Positions 59,795 to 62,264 of a stretch of DNA of 62,264 nucleotides are shown piece after piece; position 1 is the first letter of the stretch, and every line of letters begins with the position of its first letter. Location of the stretch: assembly GCF_000373585.1 (NCBI RefSeq), contig NZ_KB891906.1:5573-67836 (forward strand). The letters are read 5' to 3'. Both the position numbers and the translations under genes were made by a program. The DNA is from Streptomyces sp. MspMP-M5 (lineage in GTDB: Bacteria; Actinomycetota; Actinomycetes; Streptomycetales; Streptomycetaceae). The notes below the pieces were generated by a model that made no database searches, had not been told where the DNA came from, and saw only the letters and a list, made by a program, of their open reading frames with translations.

Positions 59795-61552
59795 TCAGGC
59801 GGCGTAGCGGGTTTCGGCCAGGCGGTACAGGCGGCGCCAGAAGAGGCGGTTGAGGCCGACGACGTACAGGCTCATCACGGCGACGCCGGCGATCAGGTGC
59901 GGGAAGTCGCCGTGGGCGGTGGCGTGGGAGATGTAGGCGCCCAGGCCGGTGGCGGTGAGGGTGGTGGCGCCGAACGGAACGATCTCGGAGACGATCGAGG
60001 CGTTCCAGGCGCCGCCGGAGGCGGTGATGCCGCCGGTGACGTACGAGGGGAAGATGCCGGGCAGGATCAGCCGCCGCCAGCGTTGCCAGCCGTGGATGCC
60101 GAGGTCGTCCATGGCTTCGCGGAGGTCGGTGGGGATGGACATGGCACCGGCGATGGTGTTGAAGAGGATGTACCACTGGGCGCCCAGCGCCATCAGCAGG
60201 ACGCCGCCGACATCGAGGGACAGTCCGGTCTTGAGGAAGAACCAGACGGCGAGCGGGAAGAGGAAGTTGGCCGGGAAGCTCGCCAGGATCTGGACCAACG
60301 GCTGGGCGATACGCGTCAGTTTGGGGGAGAAGCCGATCCGGACCCCGATGGGGACCCAGACCAGCGTGGCGCCGACGACCACCACGACCACCCGGGCGAG
60401 GGTCGCCAGCCCCAGCAGCAGGGGGGCGCCGAAGACCCCGAGCCCGGTACGGTCGCGCAGGTAGCCGATGAGGTCGATCAAGCCCCACAGGATCATGCCG
60501 CCGGCCACGACGGCGAAGGTGATGTCGCCGGTGCGCTGCCGGCGTCGGTCGGTGAGCAGCGGCCGGTCGTCGATGCCGAAGATCCGGCCAGCCCGGGCCA
60601 GTCCCCGCCCCACGGGCCGCAGCAGGCGTCCGGCCAGCGCGGGCCAGTGGGAGCGGCGCAGGAAGTCCAGGACGTGGGAGCGCTGGACCTCGCTCGCCTC
60701 GGACTGCTCGTTCTTGAACTTCTCCACCCAGGCCGTCAGCGGGCGCCAGAACAGGAAGTTCACGCCGATGACCATGACGGCCATGGTGACGATCGCCCAG
60801 CCGACCTTGCCCAGGTCGCCGTCGGCGATGGCCGCACCGGCGTAGGAGCCGACGCCGGGCAGCGCGTAGTCGCGGTTGTTGACGCTGATGGCCTCGGAGG
60901 CGACGAGGAAGAACCAGCCGCCGCCGAAGCTCATCATCCCGTTCCACACCAGCCCGATCGCCCCCGCCGGCAGTTCCACCTTCCAGAAGCGCATCCAGCG
61001 GGTGAAGCGGAACGAGCGGGAGAGCTCGTCCAGTTCGCGCGGGAGGGAGGTGAGGGAGTGGTAGAAGCCGAAGGTCATGTTCCACGCCTGCGAGGTGAAG
61101 ATCGCGAAGATCGACGCGCACTCCAGGCCCAGCATCGAGCCGGGGAACAGGGCGATGAACCCGGTCACCGCGACGGTGAGGAAGCCCAGCACCGGCACGG
61201 ACTGGAGGATGTCCAGGGCCGGGATGAGGATCCGCTCCAGTCGGCGGCTGCGCGCGGCGGCGTAGGCGTAGACGAAGGTGAAGACCGTCGAGGCCGCGAG
61301 CGCGACGAACATCCGCAGCAGGCTGCGCGCGGCGTCGTAGGGCAGTCGGCCGGGGTCGGTGTCGACGTGGACGTTCTGGCCGGTGGCGAAGCGGACCGTG
61401 GTGCCCTGGCCCACCCGCAGGGTGGCGTACAGCAGGACCAGCACGGCGGCGGCGACCACCACGTCCACCCAGCTCATCCGTGACATCCGGCCGGCGACCC
61501 GGGAGGGCAGGGAGGCCCGCACGACCTCCGGGCGTGTGGGGAACGACGACAT
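59795..61552 (-). CDS. Double ABC permease (two BPD domains in one chain)
   Basis: 585 residues from ATG 61552 (MSSFPTRPEVVRASLPSRVA); a longer frame to 61618 is unlikely. The first BPD_transp_1 domain (about 85-300) has an EAA-like loop around SLPRELDELSRSFRFTRWMR, FWKVELPAGAIGLVWNG; the second (about 370-580) has PTDLREAMDDLGIHGWQRWR, RLILPGIFPSYVTGGITA. About 12 helices in total, so one polypeptide supplies both membrane halves. It pairs with the ATPase downstream. Upstream sequence carries three operator-like sites matching the ArsR pattern, hence likely repression by the regulator at 57949. Substrate unknown. Confidence 0.92.
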   Translation of the reverse strand: MSSFPTRPEVVRASLPSRVAGRMSRMSWVDVVVAAAVLVLLYATLRVGQGTTVRFATGQNVHVDTDPGRLPYDAARSLLRMFVALAASTVFTFVYAYAAARSRRLERILIPALDILQSVPVLGFLTVAVTGFIALFPGSMLGLECASIFAIFTSQAWNMTFGFYHSLTSLPRELDELSRSFRFTRWMRFWKVELPAGAIGLVWNGMMSFGGGWFFLVASEAISVNNRDYALPGVGSYAGAAIADGDLGKVGWAIVTMAVMVIGVNFLFWRPLTAWVEKFKNEQSEASEVQRSHVLDFLRRSHWPALAGRLLRPVGRGLARAGRIFGIDDRPLLTDRRRQRTGDITFAVVAGGMILWGLIDLIGYLRDRTGLGVFGAPLLLGLATLARVVVVVVGATLVWVPIGVRIGFSPKLTRIAQPLVQILASFPANFLFPLAVWFFLKTGLSLDVGGVLLMALGAQWYILFNTIAGAMSIPTDLREAMDDLGIHGWQRWRRLILPGIFPSYVTGGITASGGAWNASIVSEIVPFGATTLTATGLGAYISHATAHGDFPHLIAGVAVMSLYVVGLNRLFWRRLYRLAETRYAA

Positions 61553-61946
61553 CACATCAACCTCCGACCACACTGTGGCCCCGGCACCGCCCGCACCGCG
61601 ACCGTGGCGGACGGCCATGGTGCGGGTACGGGGCGGATTTCCGGCCCGGTGTGGGAGAAAACAGACAGGGGAAGGACGCAGGACGCCTGCCGCGGGGACG
61701 TGCCACGGCTCGTGCGGCGGCGTCGAGACGAACGGGCGAGGCGCTGCGGGCTCGGCCGCGGCTGCCGGGGGACGCCGGGGAGAGCGGGGGACGCGGCGGA
61801 TGCGTCAGTGGCTGCCGGTGAGACAGCGGGGACTGAGGGGGTCTTGACCCATGGCTGCCTCCGTTCCGTGACGCTGTTCCACGGCACCTGTCGGCTGCCG
61901 CACCCGACGTGCGGCGGGACGTGCGCCGCGAGCAGTCTGCCGCTTA
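61553..61946. other. Leader region of the ABC operon
   Basis: About 390 bp between the permease start and the first operator-like site, GC-rich and without a supported gene. A long 5' leader could hold an RNA element, but none was recognised. Confidence 0.35.
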
Positions 61947-62124
61947 TTGCATCCATGCGCAAATAAGCGCGGTGTCGGCATGGCTGCACTCTTGGTGCTA
62001 ATTGCGCATACGTGCACATATGTGGAGGAGTGCAGGCTGAACTGCTGCGAGGGCGAGGCGGGCGTCGAGGCGTCCATCGTCGTCAGGCGCATCGGGCATC
62101 GCCTCTAGTTGCGTCTATGTGCAA
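61947..62124. promoter_or_regulatory. Cluster of three 6-4-6 ArsR-type operator sites
   Basis: Sites: TTGCAT-CCAT-GCGCAA (61947-61962, flanked by TTATT/AATAA-like AT-rich arms), TTGCGC-ATAC-GTGCAC (62002-62017, reverse orientation, next to palindrome CACATATGTG) and TTGCGT-CTAT-GTGCAA (62109-62124). All fit TTGCAT-N4-GCGCAA or its reverse with at most two changes. This is the only AT-rich block upstream of the ABC permease operon. Confidence 0.5.
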
Positions 62125-62264
62125 GTAGGTGCAGACTCTGAGGCGTTTGCAGAAGGCACCTCGTTCGGTGAGGCGTCTGCAACGGACACAGGCCACTGAC
62201 CCCACGACGTCGAGAGACGCCCAGGGTCAGGACAGGTCTCCCCGGCCCAAGGGGTGACCCCAAG
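62125..62264. other. Right edge of window, no gene seen
   Basis: 140 bp to the window end with no supported frame; a gene beyond the edge cannot be judged. Confidence 0.3.

Noticed and set aside
58185..61483. Very long open frames overlapping the ABC ATPase and permease genes on both strands
   Set aside because: They are Arg/His/Pro- or Gly/Glu/Asp-rich low-complexity translations; the ABC genes carry clear family motifs.

Overview
The window is high-GC actinobacterial DNA, most probably from a Streptomyces chromosome arm. The support is GC-rich third codon positions, GTG starts, rare TTA leucine codons, a mycothiol-dependent isomerase family, emfourin, class F sortase, MmyB-type XRE regulators and an nSTAND-WD40 protein. 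I could run no database search; family names rest on motifs and protein sequence read by eye.

Layout. 0-4.6 kb: end of an MFS exporter, an NmrA-like reductase, an APH-fold kinase and a decayed block (MFS remnant, frameshifted ATP-grasp ligase, GNAT tail). 4.7-10.6 kb: a double-glycine leader peptide, a secreted protein, a trypsin-like lipoprotein, small membrane proteins, a mycothiol-type isomerase and a TnpB fragment. 10.7-14.4 kb: a 1244-aa XRE-nSTAND-TM-WD40 protein with 14 propeller repeats. 14.7-25.1 kb: small secreted or stand-alone proteins, an ArsR regulator with a matching target promoter, an ISAs1-type element next to the tail of a 5-aminolevulinate synthase, an SDR/MmyB pair and several broken genes. 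25.4-36.2 kb: a compact NRPS locus. 36.3-38.1 kb: a DevR/DosR-like box, a cell-wall-type secreted protein and a class F sortase. 38.1-47.3 kb: amidohydrolase with a divergent TetR, a chimeric esterase pseudogene, GPP34, a two-component system, YbaK, a GNAT pseudogene and a cysteine-synthase-like enzyme. 47.7-50.6 kb: a GNAT-PLP-TauD operon behind an array of TTAGGGGG repeats. 50.8-57.8 kb: emfourin, GNAT, polysaccharide deacetylase, SpoIIE-type phosphatase, methyltransferase/TetR and a lytic transglycosylase. 57.9-62.3 kb: an ArsR regulator, an ABC ATPase and a double permease, joined by shared operator-like sites.

Most interesting: (i) the NRPS locus, made of a C-A-T-C-A-T-TE synthetase whose first A domain carries the serine code and which contains three TTA codons, a fusion of a flavin monooxygenase to a condensation/PapA5-like acyltransferase, and an SDR lacking the catalytic lysine; (ii) the GNAT-PLP-TauD operon, whose upstream repeats share a composite motif with the APH locus 48 kb away; (iii) two ArsR circuits with recognisable paired operators; (iv) an orphan cysteine-free GG-leader peptide between hairpins. 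The window also holds about 15 truncated or frameshifted genes, which suggests a fast-decaying, recombination-prone region.
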